A DNA stretch of 64,000 bases, taken from NCBI RefSeq assembly GCF_036669915.1, contig NC_089320.1, positions 5,885,491-5,949,490 of the forward strand. Direction: 5' to 3'. How positions within the stretch are numbered: the stretch's first letter is position 1; each line of letters begins with the position of its first letter. Shown piece by piece: positions 47,201 through 59,800 of this stretch. The notes below the pieces were generated by a model, which was given only the letters and a program-made list of their open reading frames with translations, had not been told where the DNA came from and made no database searches. The DNA comes from Pocillopora verrucosa (taxonomy: Eukaryota > Cnidaria > Anthozoa > Scleractinia > Pocilloporidae). The translations under genes and the position numbers were made by a program.

Positions 47201-48988
47201 AAAGCTAATTTGGATAATGTCAGGGTAGGAGGCTGAAAACCTCATAGAAAACCTTTACATAAATGAATCCCTTACAAGTTATTTTCGGATAGAGCAATTG
47301 TCAATTGAATGTCGAAAGTGTTCTGGGTTTTAAAGTAAAACCTTACCTCTGGGTACACTATTGGGACTTGAATGTAGTTTTTCCTTCAGTGAAGATAACA
47401 AGTAGATAGATTACTCAGGGGACGCTCAATTCAGGTCACAGTATCAGATCTAGGAAAAGCGTCCCTTTATTAGAGATGTACTTTCAATAAAGTTCAGCGG
47501 AAGAAAGGTTATACCTTGGCTCCTCCCTTAAGGGTACACCTTTGGCTCTGAAATAATGCCCCCTTAATATAGGTGTCATAAAGGAAAGTTCTTAGAATTT
47601 TTTTCAATGGAACGATGCAGTCAATCACTTTTCTGTTTTTTCGATAGGAGTACAAGCCAATGGTAAACCAGTCACACTTCTGAGCCCAGTTGATAGGTTG
47701 CTACCCCTGTCAGAGAAACTTGTCAGAAATGTCGAGGCAACTTTGCGAGATGTTGTACAAAAGGCCATCGAAGAAACCTTGTCGAAGTTTCCAACACTCA
47801 AAGAAGCAGTTGAAGTGAAAGTTGTCAGCAAGATTTTTGAAAAGAAACGCGAACAGACCATGGAATTTATCCTACAGTTCTTAGAGATGCAGAAAAAGAG
47901 CACCGATATCGTTTTCGCCCCAATCCCCACACCTACAGAGATAAACACCTGGGAAGGGGTCCCCTTGAAAGATCCCTGCAAGCTTCATCCATGCATGATG
48001 TCGAAGACGACTTCTCACATGAAGTATCTCGCGAAAAATCTATACCCCGAGAAGCTGCTAAATGAGATTGAAGGTTCTAGCCCAAGCATATATATGTATA
48101 AGGTGAGAACAAATAATTTTCAGGGGTAACTTGCATGATGGAAAGCCTCTCAGGTCAGGGTTACGTCCATTCTCTTTAAAAACACATTAGCATGTCGGGC
48201 AACGATTGTTGCGGTTGAACATTATGCAGGACTTTTGTGTTGAATACACAAACAAGGTATTTTTGTATGTTGTTACTTGCGTTGAACCAAGCGCGTGACC
48301 TTGAGCATGATGGGATTGAGTTCGAAGTTTCGTTAGAGGGTGATATTTGTCTTTGGTCCACACTTTGGGCAAACAGAATGTAACAGCTTCCTTTAATTTT
48401 TTTATTTTTAAATGACGCTATTTCTTGTGAGTTCAGTGCACGTAAATTGGAGTATGTTCCTAGACATTTGCTGTCTTAATGGCGTTCAGCAAGGTAGCGA
48501 GTCAGGTTTGGTAACGGGTGATGATATGATGTAGGTGTCCCGTCACCAGAGAGTGAAATGAACACCAACTTTAATTTTTCTAACTGTTAGGAATGTTTCC
48601 GATTGACACCAAGAGTACTCAGGTACACAGGCAAATTTTCTGAGGGAAGCATTATCGTTCTTTTTCTTAGGAACAGCAGGAGGAAACAAAGAACGTCAAA
48701 AGGAACGTGTTGCGATGTTTCAACGTGCTTAAAATGAATGTGTGTGACACAGTTCCCCGCTGCATCCTGCATTTTTTCGTCTCACAGCTGGTAGACGATC
48801 TTGACCGCGCTCTGGAGAAAGAAAACTTGGTTGAGTTCTTGAAGGAAAGGAAGGACATCCGGGACAAGCGCACCCTGTGTAGGAACCAGTCCTTGGCTTT
48901 GAAGAATGCGCTGCCACGTACACAAGACGTCCTGGATAAACTTCTGCGCATAAAACAGGGATCTCCCCAAAAGGACGGGAAAATGTAG
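44230..48988 (+). CDS. Mx/dynamin-like GTPase, copy 3 (canonical P-loop)
   Basis: Third intact paralogue, 698 residues. Exons: 44230-44674, 44925-45257, 45921-46135, 46454-46648, 47013-47148, 47648-48102, 48671-48988; phases match the other copies and the last exon is one codon longer (EQQEETKNVKRNVLRCF). G1 is GRQNMGKTTL, the canonical GxxxxGKT, unlike copies 1 and 2. G3 is DLPG and G4 TKPD. The exon 3 donor is GAA|gtaagg. Exon 6 is clearly diverged from the other two: KIFEKKREQTMEFILQFLEMQ, and TPTEINTWEGVPLKDPCKLH against TPREISVWEGFPLVDRSKPH. Intron 6 (568 bp) is unrelated to the roughly 1 kb version in copies 1 and 2 and lacks the MITE. By its intact P-loop this is the copy most likely to bind and hydrolyse GTP normally. 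Confidence 0.87.
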
Positions 48989-49452
48989 CTGAATGGAATG
49001 CTTTTATTACTTAGCCTTTTCAAGAAATGATTATCTAGCTTGGGGTTTCTTTCAATTTTGCTTGGAATTCAAAATATTATCGTCATGCCCGGTTGCAATC
49101 GGTAGAATATAAGACCTAATTAGTTATAGACATTTCATGTGTATTCTATGTAGGAGTTATTTCTGAATTATGCTTAACGTAATAGCGTTTATTCAATTTT
49201 AAAATGATTTTTTAAAGAAGTATTTAGATCACTCTCATTAGCTTTTTTGATTTTTAAACTTAGTAGCGTTTAGAATCAAACTCAGGTGCTCGCGTTTTAA
49301 TGATATTCTTTCACGTTCTAGGGGGGATCTTTAAAAAGCTGTCAGCATACCTTACTGAGATCTTTACCACCATAATATTCGGCTATTTAGCAGATCTAAA
49401 TATATTGCACCAACTGATAGGCAATTTAATTGTCAGTCATTCAAAAGGAAAC

Positions 49453-49458
49453 AATAAA
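49453..49458 (+). terminator. Candidate polyadenylation signal, GTPase copy 3
   Basis: AATAAA in the shared GAAACAATAAAGGCAAGTT context, about 465 bp past the stop codon. Confidence 0.4.
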
Positions 49459-49928
49459 GGCAAGTTGTGTATTGTGGAGTAAACCACAGTCTCTGTGTGG
49501 ACTCTTCTCTCGATAACCAAGAGAGTAGAACATTGGTAGACGCTGGACTCGGATGGGATGATGTCAGTTAGTGGATTTGGTTAACTCTGTGATCAATTAG
49601 CCCCATTCCACTAGACAACCCTCCTGCCAAATTACTCTAACTTTTCACTCATTCTCTGAAAAATTCAACTAACCGTTTACAAGGAAATGGCTAACTCATC
49701 GCGGGTAACCCTGTCAGGCGAGAAAGACATTTTATATGATAGGTAAAGCATGACCTTTACGCTAAAGAGGAAACAACAAAGATGATCACGTAACAAGTTT
49801 TTCCCGCCAATTTTCATTTTGCCGTTTGCTCTCTGTCGTTTTCAACGTGAAGGAGTATCAAAGTGTATTCTTTAATGCAGTTGTGAAGCATAAAAAAATC
49901 GCGTGCTTCGAGGCGAACCTCCATTACT
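49459..49928. other. Intergenic stretch after copy 3
   Basis: Similarity to the copy 1 and 2 flanks fades by about 49560. No gene seen. Confidence 0.45.
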
Positions 49929-50093
49929 CAGGGACCGCGCAGCAAGTTTTGAAATAGGGGGGAGGGGGGCGGGCTATTTTGGGCTCTATTTTTGTTAGGA
50001 TATTTTTTATTTAATCTATTTTTATGTTTGCAAAAAAGTTGGGGGGGGGGGGGCGCTAAAGCTCCCTTAGCCCCTCCCTCTGCGCGGTCCCTG
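49929..50093. mobile_element. Non-autonomous foldback DNA transposon
   Basis: Perfect 14-bp terminal inverted repeats, CAGGGACCGCGCAG and CTGCGCGGTCCCTG, enclosing G-rich and T-rich sequence. TTACT directly flanks both ends, which looks like a 5-bp target duplication. The CAGGG end resembles hAT-type elements, but those usually make 8-bp duplications, so the superfamily is open. Confidence 0.7.
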
Positions 50094-50886
50094 TTACTGC
50101 TTCCTTGAGGTAAAACAACTGTCTTGTATTGACTTTAACTGGAAAGAGCGAGCCTTGTACTCTATTTTGTTTTTAAAAAGCATTGGTAAGTTTTCAACAA
50201 ATAAAGCAATTTTGTGCTGCCATAGTGACTGTTAACGTAGGAAGATTTGGAGAAGTTGAGGATAAAATTTCCGAGTGACTAACAATTTTTTTCTTGACAT
50301 AGCGAGGATTTCTGAGCGTGACGTTACATGTGACGTCATTTTATGATCTACAGAGCACACCCCAACCACTTACTCTTACTAACTCCTTTTAGAATTCACC
50401 CCAGTGTAATTTAAGTTCAAATAGTGTAACAAGATAGAGACACTCAATAAAAAAACACTTGGTGTTTATAACATTTGTCTGTCCAAAAAAGACAGCGAAT
50501 AAAAAATTAGTACCATCCCATGATGAATAGCTCCCACAACAACGGTAACGTCTATTGTTTGTGTGTTAAAATACCATGGAAAACAAGAAGAAATATAAGT
50601 AAAATCTGAGCAATTTTGGATATTGAAAACCTTTCTTCCAAGGTCGATCATTCCTTAATTCCTTAAAATTCTCCCATTTATCACTGCGTATCCTAACACC
50701 ACGCAAGGTAGAGCCTTGAGAGACATTTGTGGATCAAAACTGCCTCTCGACGATCGCAAGAATGCCTTGATTCATTCAACTGACATATCCATTATCTTTG
50801 GGCGGAGGACGCCCCAGCCGGCTGCACTCGTTTGCACGTGCGAAATGCATCATGATATTTGATGTCTGCTACACCTAGTTTTTTGC
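50094..50886. other. Gene-free stretch, 3' flank of the WD40 gene
   Basis: Contains the 3' UTR of the minus-strand WD40 gene. No clear polyadenylation signal was picked out and no other gene was seen. Confidence 0.45.
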
Positions 50887-53800
50887 CTAGGATATTGTGC
50901 ACCAAGATCGTGACGAACTTCCGGTCGTGCTGACGTCATCGTCGTCATCAGATTCGTCGCCTGCCGGTATGTCGTCCTCATCCTCGCTGCTCTCCGTGTC
51001 ACTAAAATCCGGGAAACTGAACCGCCGGATATGCTTAGCTGTGATGTAGCAGTCCTCTGTTTCCGGTCTGTGAAAAAAGAGAAAATTTGGTTAACTTTTC
51101 CTGACAGCTGTAGAAAGCTAGTTCCGTTTATCATTGAGCAACAAGTATATTACTTTAATAGTTCCAAAAACTACTACTTCTATCGTTCTTGGTTGTCTTC
51201 AGCTGATTAAAGTTAGTTTGGGAACCGTCTATAGAGAGGTTTATGATATCACCTGTCTTCGTTTGCTGTTTTGATCAAAATTCCCCTTACGGCTTTTTTC
51301 CTTCAACCCTCTCCACCCCAAAATAAGTATGCATATTCTCCACACTGTTCTCTATAAATTTTCCTAACGCGCTGACAAGGAGAATTTGTTTGACAATCAA
51401 GAAACTTCTTTAACTGGTGATCATATACTTAATACTCGTGACCTTGATGTTTGATTCATGGGTGATATTGTAAGGAGAAACTTGATGCTGGTCACTTAGG
51501 GGTCAAACGGTTAAAAGGCTTATGGGTATTATCGTTGTTTTCTTCGATGAGACAGTCATTTAGGGTGTGAGCGTCAATTCGAAAAGGCATTCGCATAAAT
51601 TAATTCCTCAAATCTCACGATTTCGGTTACTGCTTCGATGCTAATTAGTCTTGAAAAGGATCAAAATAAAGATAAAGCGCGACTGAAGGTACGCATTATG
51701 ACTTCTGTCAGCTACATGCACCAAGGCGAGATCCGGAGTTAAACATTTTTTGCCTTTTGAAAACTCGTTTGTCTCCCGACTAATGCTAAGAGAGAGTGAA
51801 ATTGAAAGAAATGTTGCGGGAAAAGAAACCTTCATCTACCTCGATCGTTTCTTGACCTTTGAACTCGGCAACTGATCCCAAAGTTTCAGCTCCACTCCTC
51901 CCGTGCACATCCTGTGAAGGGTCACGTGGTCGCGTGCAGTCTGCGTACATGATAGGCACGTGATGCTTCCGGTGTTTCTGTCGTCTACGGTTGCTACATA
52001 TTCCTCTGAGGGTAAACTGCGAACTAAACCAACGAAAATGGGACAAATTAAACTGAGTTCAAGATCAACCAAACAAACCTGCTTAAATGATCTGTTAGGA
52101 GCAATTTTTTGAGTGCATTGATTAAATTGGTTTGATTTCCTTCTTTAATTGGCTCACAGGACTCAGTCAACCTTTCATCCAATCAGATGCAAAACTGGAA
52201 CCAATCAAGACAACGTCACACGAATTTCCCCGCCCTCCACACACGTCACCTCTCTTCACTTGAGTGCTCACTGGTTCTTTGAGATATTTTTTTATATTTT
52301 AATTGGTAGCCAGTCGTGTTGCCGTTTTTCTGGGGTGAGTTAATGTTACATGCTCGCAATCATTTATTTGACCGGCCATGTTTGACTTAGAGTTAAAGTG
52401 GACGGTGTGGCTAGGAGGCGGGGTCCGGCCCCTGCCTCTTTCCTCTCCCCAGCCTTCCGCTGCCGAAGATGGCGGCTATTTTTTTTCACCAAGAAGAAAC
52501 ATGTACTGAGCACTCGCTGGCCAAAATTACGTCTGGTCTAAAGGCTATCTAATTTGCCGATGTTAGTATGCTCTTGTGATCTGACTCCAGTCGAGTTTTA
52601 CTGGGTGTGCAAAGAGCGTGAATAGCTCTTTTAAAGCTATAGAATAATTATTCATGCAACATCATGAAGCCATGATGTGAGGCAACCACACAGAGCAAGG
52701 TAAAAAAACCCAAGCCATACCATTCAAATATCCATTCCCACGGTCCAGGTCGTAACCAGCGCTAACAAGACACGAATCCGTCGTTTCCATGGCACCTGTC
52801 GACCCGAATTCTGTTACGTGATTACGAATCTTTCGGAGTTTACCTAAGCGGTGAAAAAGAAAAATTAGTCAGGCATCATAGGATTAGATTTAGGCATGAC
52901 CAGAAGTAATTCAAGTAAATTTATGCGATATCTGTACCTGATTTCAAGTCCATTGCCTTCATGTTAACTCCATCATCTCCCCAGTAAATTGTTTCCTCTG
53001 TTGTTGCCAAGCAACGCACCCTTCTGGGTTTGACGGTCACACCCGCGGTAGTTTGGCCCACAGCACCCTGGTCCGAGCTCATGACAGGCTTAAGAGAATT
53101 GTCTCTCACGTCCCAGACTTTCACCACTCCACTGGCCGAGCCACTGATCACACGGTCGTCCTGGAACTAGAGGATAAATAATAGCCAAAAAAATATTTAA
53201 ACGAAGTCCAGCAGTTCGTGCAAGAATTATGCTATTTCTAATTTTTTAAAAGTAAAAACGCTTGTATTCTTTTCACTTGAAAAAATCATATTTCTCTACA
53301 TAACCTTTGGCTAAGCCTAAAAGCACCAAATTAGTATATATAGAACGAAAAGTATCATTTCATGAATGAACTTCGCTTAATTTTTCTCAGAAAGTAACAA
53401 TTAGCAGTTTCCAAACCTTTTGTCGAAACCCTAATCATACTGCATTACTTTTCAGGCCCAAAAATCAAATGAAAAAACTAAGCATTCCATGACCAATCCC
53501 AACTTTTTAAATAATTACTGGGTGCCCCTTCCCCATACTAGGGCTCCTGCCCATACCTATTTCCAATTCCTGCTTTTATTAACACCCGCGAACACCAGCC
53601 GAAAAAAATTGAAAAGCCAGTATTCATGCGGGCGTGATTTCCGCTTGTCCGCCTACAAAAACTATGTTACCATGGATACCTTGATGGCCGTGACGGCATC
53701 TTCATCGTGACCACGCACAGATCTCACAGCATTTCCGGTCTCAAGGTCCCACAGCTCAACTTTACCGCCATCTATAAAATTACATAATAGTTTTTGCCTT

Positions 53801-56800
53801 CCACTATTTATAAAACATACAAGACCATTCACTCGGATTCACACGATTAATTGAGAGGTTCTTTTTTTTATTTGAAATCAACGGAGTTTCGCCGTTTCTC
53901 TGACAGACGAATATATTTGTCACTCTGCGACTCACGATTAAAACAGATCAACAGATCAAATATGTCAACTAATATCAGCTGGTCATTAAAGCAACAATTC
54001 AAACGTATACACAGAAAAAAAGCTTGTTAAGATACAAGTGATACTGAATTGCCGTTCGAATTCTCATATTCATAGTTTTTTATGTTACGTTTCGCGTCAG
54101 TTAAACCAAGAATTCGATTATTTACACCAGATTCTGTTGTAACTGATATCTTAAAGACCCCAGCCAAGGCTGACGCAATAAATTACTTTGCTTGTTTCTC
54201 ACACAGAAAGTACAACTGATCCAGCGACACTCAGTATAAACACTACGCTTATGACGTTCTGGTTATGTTTAAGTTATGACGTCCGTCTTAAAGTCTACGC
54301 GTTGGCAAACTAAGGGAACAAAGTTCGCTCGCTTATAGGAACGTGATCAACATAACCACATCACATGCTAGCATAAGAACTTTGACCAACCTAGTCCAGC
54401 CGCTGTTAGATTACGGCGACAGTCGAGGCATTCAACAGGTGAAAAGGCATACATGGATCGCTCTATCTGACCTGAGGAAAGAGAAGGAAGAAATCACTTT
54501 ACAACGAAAAAAATTTTACTGCGCAATAAGAATTATGAAAGGGAAAATCCTTCGAGCCACAAGTATCTACAAATGAAATCGAAAACGAAAACATATTCAC
54601 ATCACTTACGGACAAATCCCATTTTTGAATAGAAAGGAAATAGTACTGCTCCCAAACCACTGCTAATATTTTAAGCGCTTTCCAATAAACAAGTAGTTAT
54701 TCCCGTGTTATAGTAATATGGATGTAGTTGCTGAAGCGGGTTCTCATCCTGTTATGCAAATACGTAACTCTCGAGGGACCAATAAAACAATTGTATTACG
54801 TCGGCGGTATAAGTAAACATAATACTTAGACGTAGAGATTGAACCGATCAAGCGTTCTATTTCATCTTCCGTCACTTTAAACGTTTTTCGAGTACAATAA
54901 AACGAACGAGAGAAATTAACATCTGATCCCTGGCAACGTTAAGACTCGTTAAAGAGACGTTTTGATGTAATAACGTGATGGAGGCCACAAACGCGACTCC
55001 ATAACGTGACAACAAAAATATCACGTACAAAGTCACGTTGACAATCCAGACCGATTGTCGCGATCAAGATGCCAAGTAAACAGCAGAAATAAAGAAATTT
55101 TGCAGGCACAAACACTGAGGAAATTATACCACAGAAACGACCATATGATTGACTTTCCATCTCTTACTGTTTTAGGCATAAGAGAGGATACAAAGGGCGT
55201 GTTTGGGGGAGGGAGAGGGGAGTTAGTAAGGCGTCGGCAAGCTAGTCACGCGGAAAAGTTCATGAATCTCTCTTCACCACGCACGCGCAACGTGACCATG
55301 TTAAAGCGTTGCATCCCAGAAAACAACTGCTTAACTTACCGTTTGAGAGAGACCAGATCTTCATGGAGCAATCTTTTGAGCCCGTGACAACAGAGTACTG
55401 ATCAGGTCGAAAACTGGAAGACACTTCTAGGGAGACAAAAATGGCAAGAAATGTAAAGACAAGACAGGTTGATAGGAAAACTAGAAAAGGACCGCCAGCC
55501 ATGGCGACAAAAAGACAAGCAGGGCTGACGAATAAGATAACTCTACGGATGAAATAAATAGGAAATTTAGACAGGAAGATCGAATAGAACGGGAAGTATA
55601 TGAGGCAAATAGTGCAACAGAGAAAACACAGGTAAACAAAAGGATGGACAGATGACCGACAGAAAGACCGTCTGACCGACGGAGACAGATCTACAGATAG
55701 ACATTGCAAAAGACGAAAAAGGGGATCATTTTCTAAAGAAAAAAAAACCGAAACTGTAGTGCTGCGTCGGTGGGAATATTATAAGATAAATTGGTTTTTA
55801 ACAACTGATTGGATAATATACAGTTTCCAAGGCTGACATTTCGAGGGTAAACCCTTCGTCAGAGCGAATGGCGACGCTCGAAACTTCCGCTTCAGAGAGG
55901 CTGCAACACAAAAAGAGGGTTGAACATAGTTGTAAGGGGGATCCTTTCAAGAAAGAGGTCTTATAGAGAAAAATATATAGATAGACAGTTGTAAGGGGGA
56001 TCCTTTCAAGAAAGAGGTCTTATAGAGAAAAATATATAGATAGACATAGACAGAAACACAGACAAAGAAATATCAAAACCACTCTCTCACCGCATGATGA
56101 TATATCCCTTTTCGGCAGAAGGAAAACTGATGTTATAGAACCAGTATGACCTCCCAAGCTCTTCACTTCTTTCCCTGTGTCAGCATTCCACAACTTTAGC
56201 ATGGTGTCGCGACTGGAAAAAAACCGGCAACGTCGTCAAAGTGAAGTAGAATACGAACAAAAAGTTTAGGATCAATGTCAGTATCTGTGCAACTGCGCAC
56301 CTACCCCTCCCATGACCCAACAACGGTCAACTGATAACAAGTTAGGGTTAATGTTGGGTTCGGGGAGGGGAGGGGAGAAGAGGGGAGGGGTAAGAAGGCA
56401 AATCTCAGATACTAACATTGATCCATCCAAAATTTCTTACGTTTTAAAAATCGAGTTGAGTTCAAGACAAACTTGAACCTACCCACGGTTTTTTCCTTTG
56501 TTTTAAATATATTTCTCTGAATACTTAAAACTACCAACAAGAAGTGAACCTGAAAATAGCACTTCGGATAACAACTAGGGAACCTAGGAGTGACCAGCAT
56601 CTATCTTCTCCTTACAACATCACCTCTGAATCACACATTAAGGTCACGAAAATAACAGAAATGATCATCAAGTAAAGAAACTCTGGATTGTTAACCAAAT
56701 TCTCCTTGTAAGCACCTTAGGAAATGTTTAGGGAACAGTAGGGAGAATATGCATGCTGGTTTTAGGGTGTGAAGTTTATGTTCACAACTTAGCTTAACTA

Positions 56801-59800
56801 TATTAGGTGTGATAAGAAATAAGACGTGATTGGGAAATCCAAAAATTAACAGTTTCCTGTACTATCAAAAACAAACAAATAAAAAATAAATAAATAAACA
56901 CAATTCAAATATGAATGATACGGAAAAAAATTTTCGTAAGAAAAGAGTATCGTCTCATGCGAATGGACAACTGTCTCAAAAAAAAAATAAGTATGTTATA
57001 TGGAATTATTTTACATGTTTTATGTATAATGACGGATAAAGATTCATGTGCTATTTGGGAGACAAATAGATGCATACATGTATAACAGATTGCCTTCAAA
57101 CATTTTGAGAAACCCCTGTCAATAAATCAGAAAGACACTAGGGTTGAGCTACAGTTACTTGTGTGTAATTTCACCACCTAAATGGAATTGCAGTTCAAAA
57201 ATATTTCATAAGTTAACGACCATTGAACTTAGACGGCTTTTCTTCCACGAGAAAACAACAGCCTATGCTATATTTCCACGATTTACTGATCTGGAAGAAA
57301 GAATATTGAATACAGGACATTCCGATCAGATATCTACTGAATAATACGAGCGCAAATTCATTTTTGTTACAAATCCAACGATGCCGGTAACTGAGGTCGA
57401 TAAGGAATAACAGTACGGCACGATAAGTTGATAACAGGTAACAGAGCCATTCGATTAGTAAAAATACCTGTTCTTATCCTTCCTGAAATTAAACAACATG
57501 GCACCAAGTCACTGTGTTGGAACGTTGATAAAATATTTCACGCCCTTTCACCGTTAAATCTTAGCATGACGCTTCTCTGCTGCTTTCGCTGAGTTTGGCC
57601 ATGGTGTGTGCTATACCTTGCTTATCAACCGGTAAATAACAGCCTCAAGGCCAAAATCTCTTGCAAATTAGATGAAACTAACTTATCATTAAATATTAAG
57701 AAATTCAAAGCCGCACATCGCAGCAGTGAACTGGTCTTGCGGCAGGTATGTGAATAAGCTATCACGATAGATTTCACTGGGAGTTCACGAGATTACAAAA
57801 TTCACAACGTGAAGAAATTTGCAACAAAGTACAAACCTCAAACACTATCCTTTTCACACGAACTCTAACAACTTGACGAATGGAAATTTTAGATATTAAT
57901 GTTTTTATTCTGGCCGACGGAATTAACTTGAAAAATAAAAGAAGGCCGACGGCAGGTTCATCGTTCAGATAGAATATTAAGCAGAGGGCTATAGAGACCA
58001 TGTTAGTATTCCAGGTCATTTCAAACTGACACGATTAAAGAAACAAATAACCTTTTCGCAATACAGCCTGTGTTTCACGTTACTTGGTCAAAATAGCTGC
58101 CGCCAACTCAATCTAGCCGCTCTGGTCATGTGACAAACCAGCACCAATCACATCGCAAGTGCTACGATTTACTTGCTGCACTAGGCGTCATAAAAAAACG
58201 GATTTTGCCTTGGATTTCTTGCCCTGCTATCCAGCTAAGGCAGTATCTGGATTCGAAATCTGATTAGCCTCTTTGTTTATCGAATAATAATAATTTTATG
58301 AGGGATGGGTTGTCTACAGGAGATTATAAACTGATAATCTCTTGTTTGTCTAACTTTTTTCCGTTTTATCGAAGTCAACTGAACATAACAAATTTTACCG
58401 TCCAAACTAAATACCGCAAAAGAAAATTCATCCAAAAGAAATTTATGCAAGTTTTTCCAGTGGCCTTATGCCGTTTTTCTTTGAGGGAGATGCTCATATT
58501 ACGTACACAGGAATTCTTATCATCACACAGAAGTCTTCAAATCACGGATTTGATCTCATATCCTACGAATTACCTCCAAGAGTTGTTAGAACGCTTTTGA
58601 ATTGAGTGTCCTAAAACAAAAACCAACAGCCAATAAAATGAAAGGAAATACTTTAAGGAGCCAATAGGAACCCAAAGTAAAACAACAAAACCAAAGCACG
58701 GGAAAACGAGGGCGACCAAGTCGTGATTGCTTTTAGTTTTGCAACTGATTGGATGAGAGAGTGACTCCAGTTTTCTTGGCCAATTACAGTGCGAAGGAAA
58801 GGAACAACAATGAAACCTCGGATTACTTTCGATCAAAGTATCAGAAACTATTGTTTGTAGCTGCTAATGAAGGAATTGAAAAAATTGTATCATTCTGTTA
58901 AAGTGGAAATGGATAATAGAGGGAAAGTAATATCACTAGTTATTTTTGTGGGGAAGCAGCCTCTCCCTCTTCTGCCTACAGGTCCCTTAACCCTTTTAAT
59001 TCCCAGAGCTGATTAACATGAAACTTCTCCCTATAATATCCATACGTTTTCTAGCAAACAGTTAATAAGAATACTCAAACTTATCAGGGAGAGGTCATCT
59101 TGATCTCAGACCATATTCTCATAACTAATTTACTAAGCAATGTGTAGCAGCAAGAGGGGAAAATTAACTATCAGATTTGGGGGTTAAAAGGTTAATAACT
59201 ACATGGGATGGGGGGGGGGGGTACCGATATCAATACACCATTAAAGTACAGGCCCCAAGGAATGAATTTTGAAGTAAGGGAGTACTGAGACTGCTTTGAT
59301 AGTGGAGTATTTTAAATCCTTGGAGTGACCAGCATCTCAATTATCCTTACAGTAACACTGCTGAATCATTCATTATTATGATGAGAAAAAAGGACATAAT
59401 TGCCCAGTACTTAAGAAGCTTGCATTGATAAATGAGTTGTCCTCGTCAGCACTAAAGGGAATGTGTAGAGAAGGGTATGGAGAATATAGATACTGATCTT
59501 AGGGTGTTAAGGATTAATGACCACAGGGAAACTCCTCTTGGAGTCCAGGGTCATATTTGTGTGTTGAAAATTTTGAAAATTGACCATCCATGTTGGCCAA
59601 TTAGGGAACCCTTTCTGAGCATTAGTTTGTTCCTATCGGGAAGCAATTTTGATGCAATTTTTCCTCCAAGGAGTGAAGTGAAGGGGTACTATCCTTATTC
59701 CAGCTACTGGTACTTTGGAGTATCATGACACAATCATGGTAGTTCAGAAAAGATGATCCGGGGTGTGTGTATCAACCCTTTAAATTCCAAGTTCAAGATA

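Noticed and set aside
49960-50055. G-rich tract as a possible quadruplex regulator
   Set aside because: It is the interior of a MITE and homopolymeric, so no specific role is supported.
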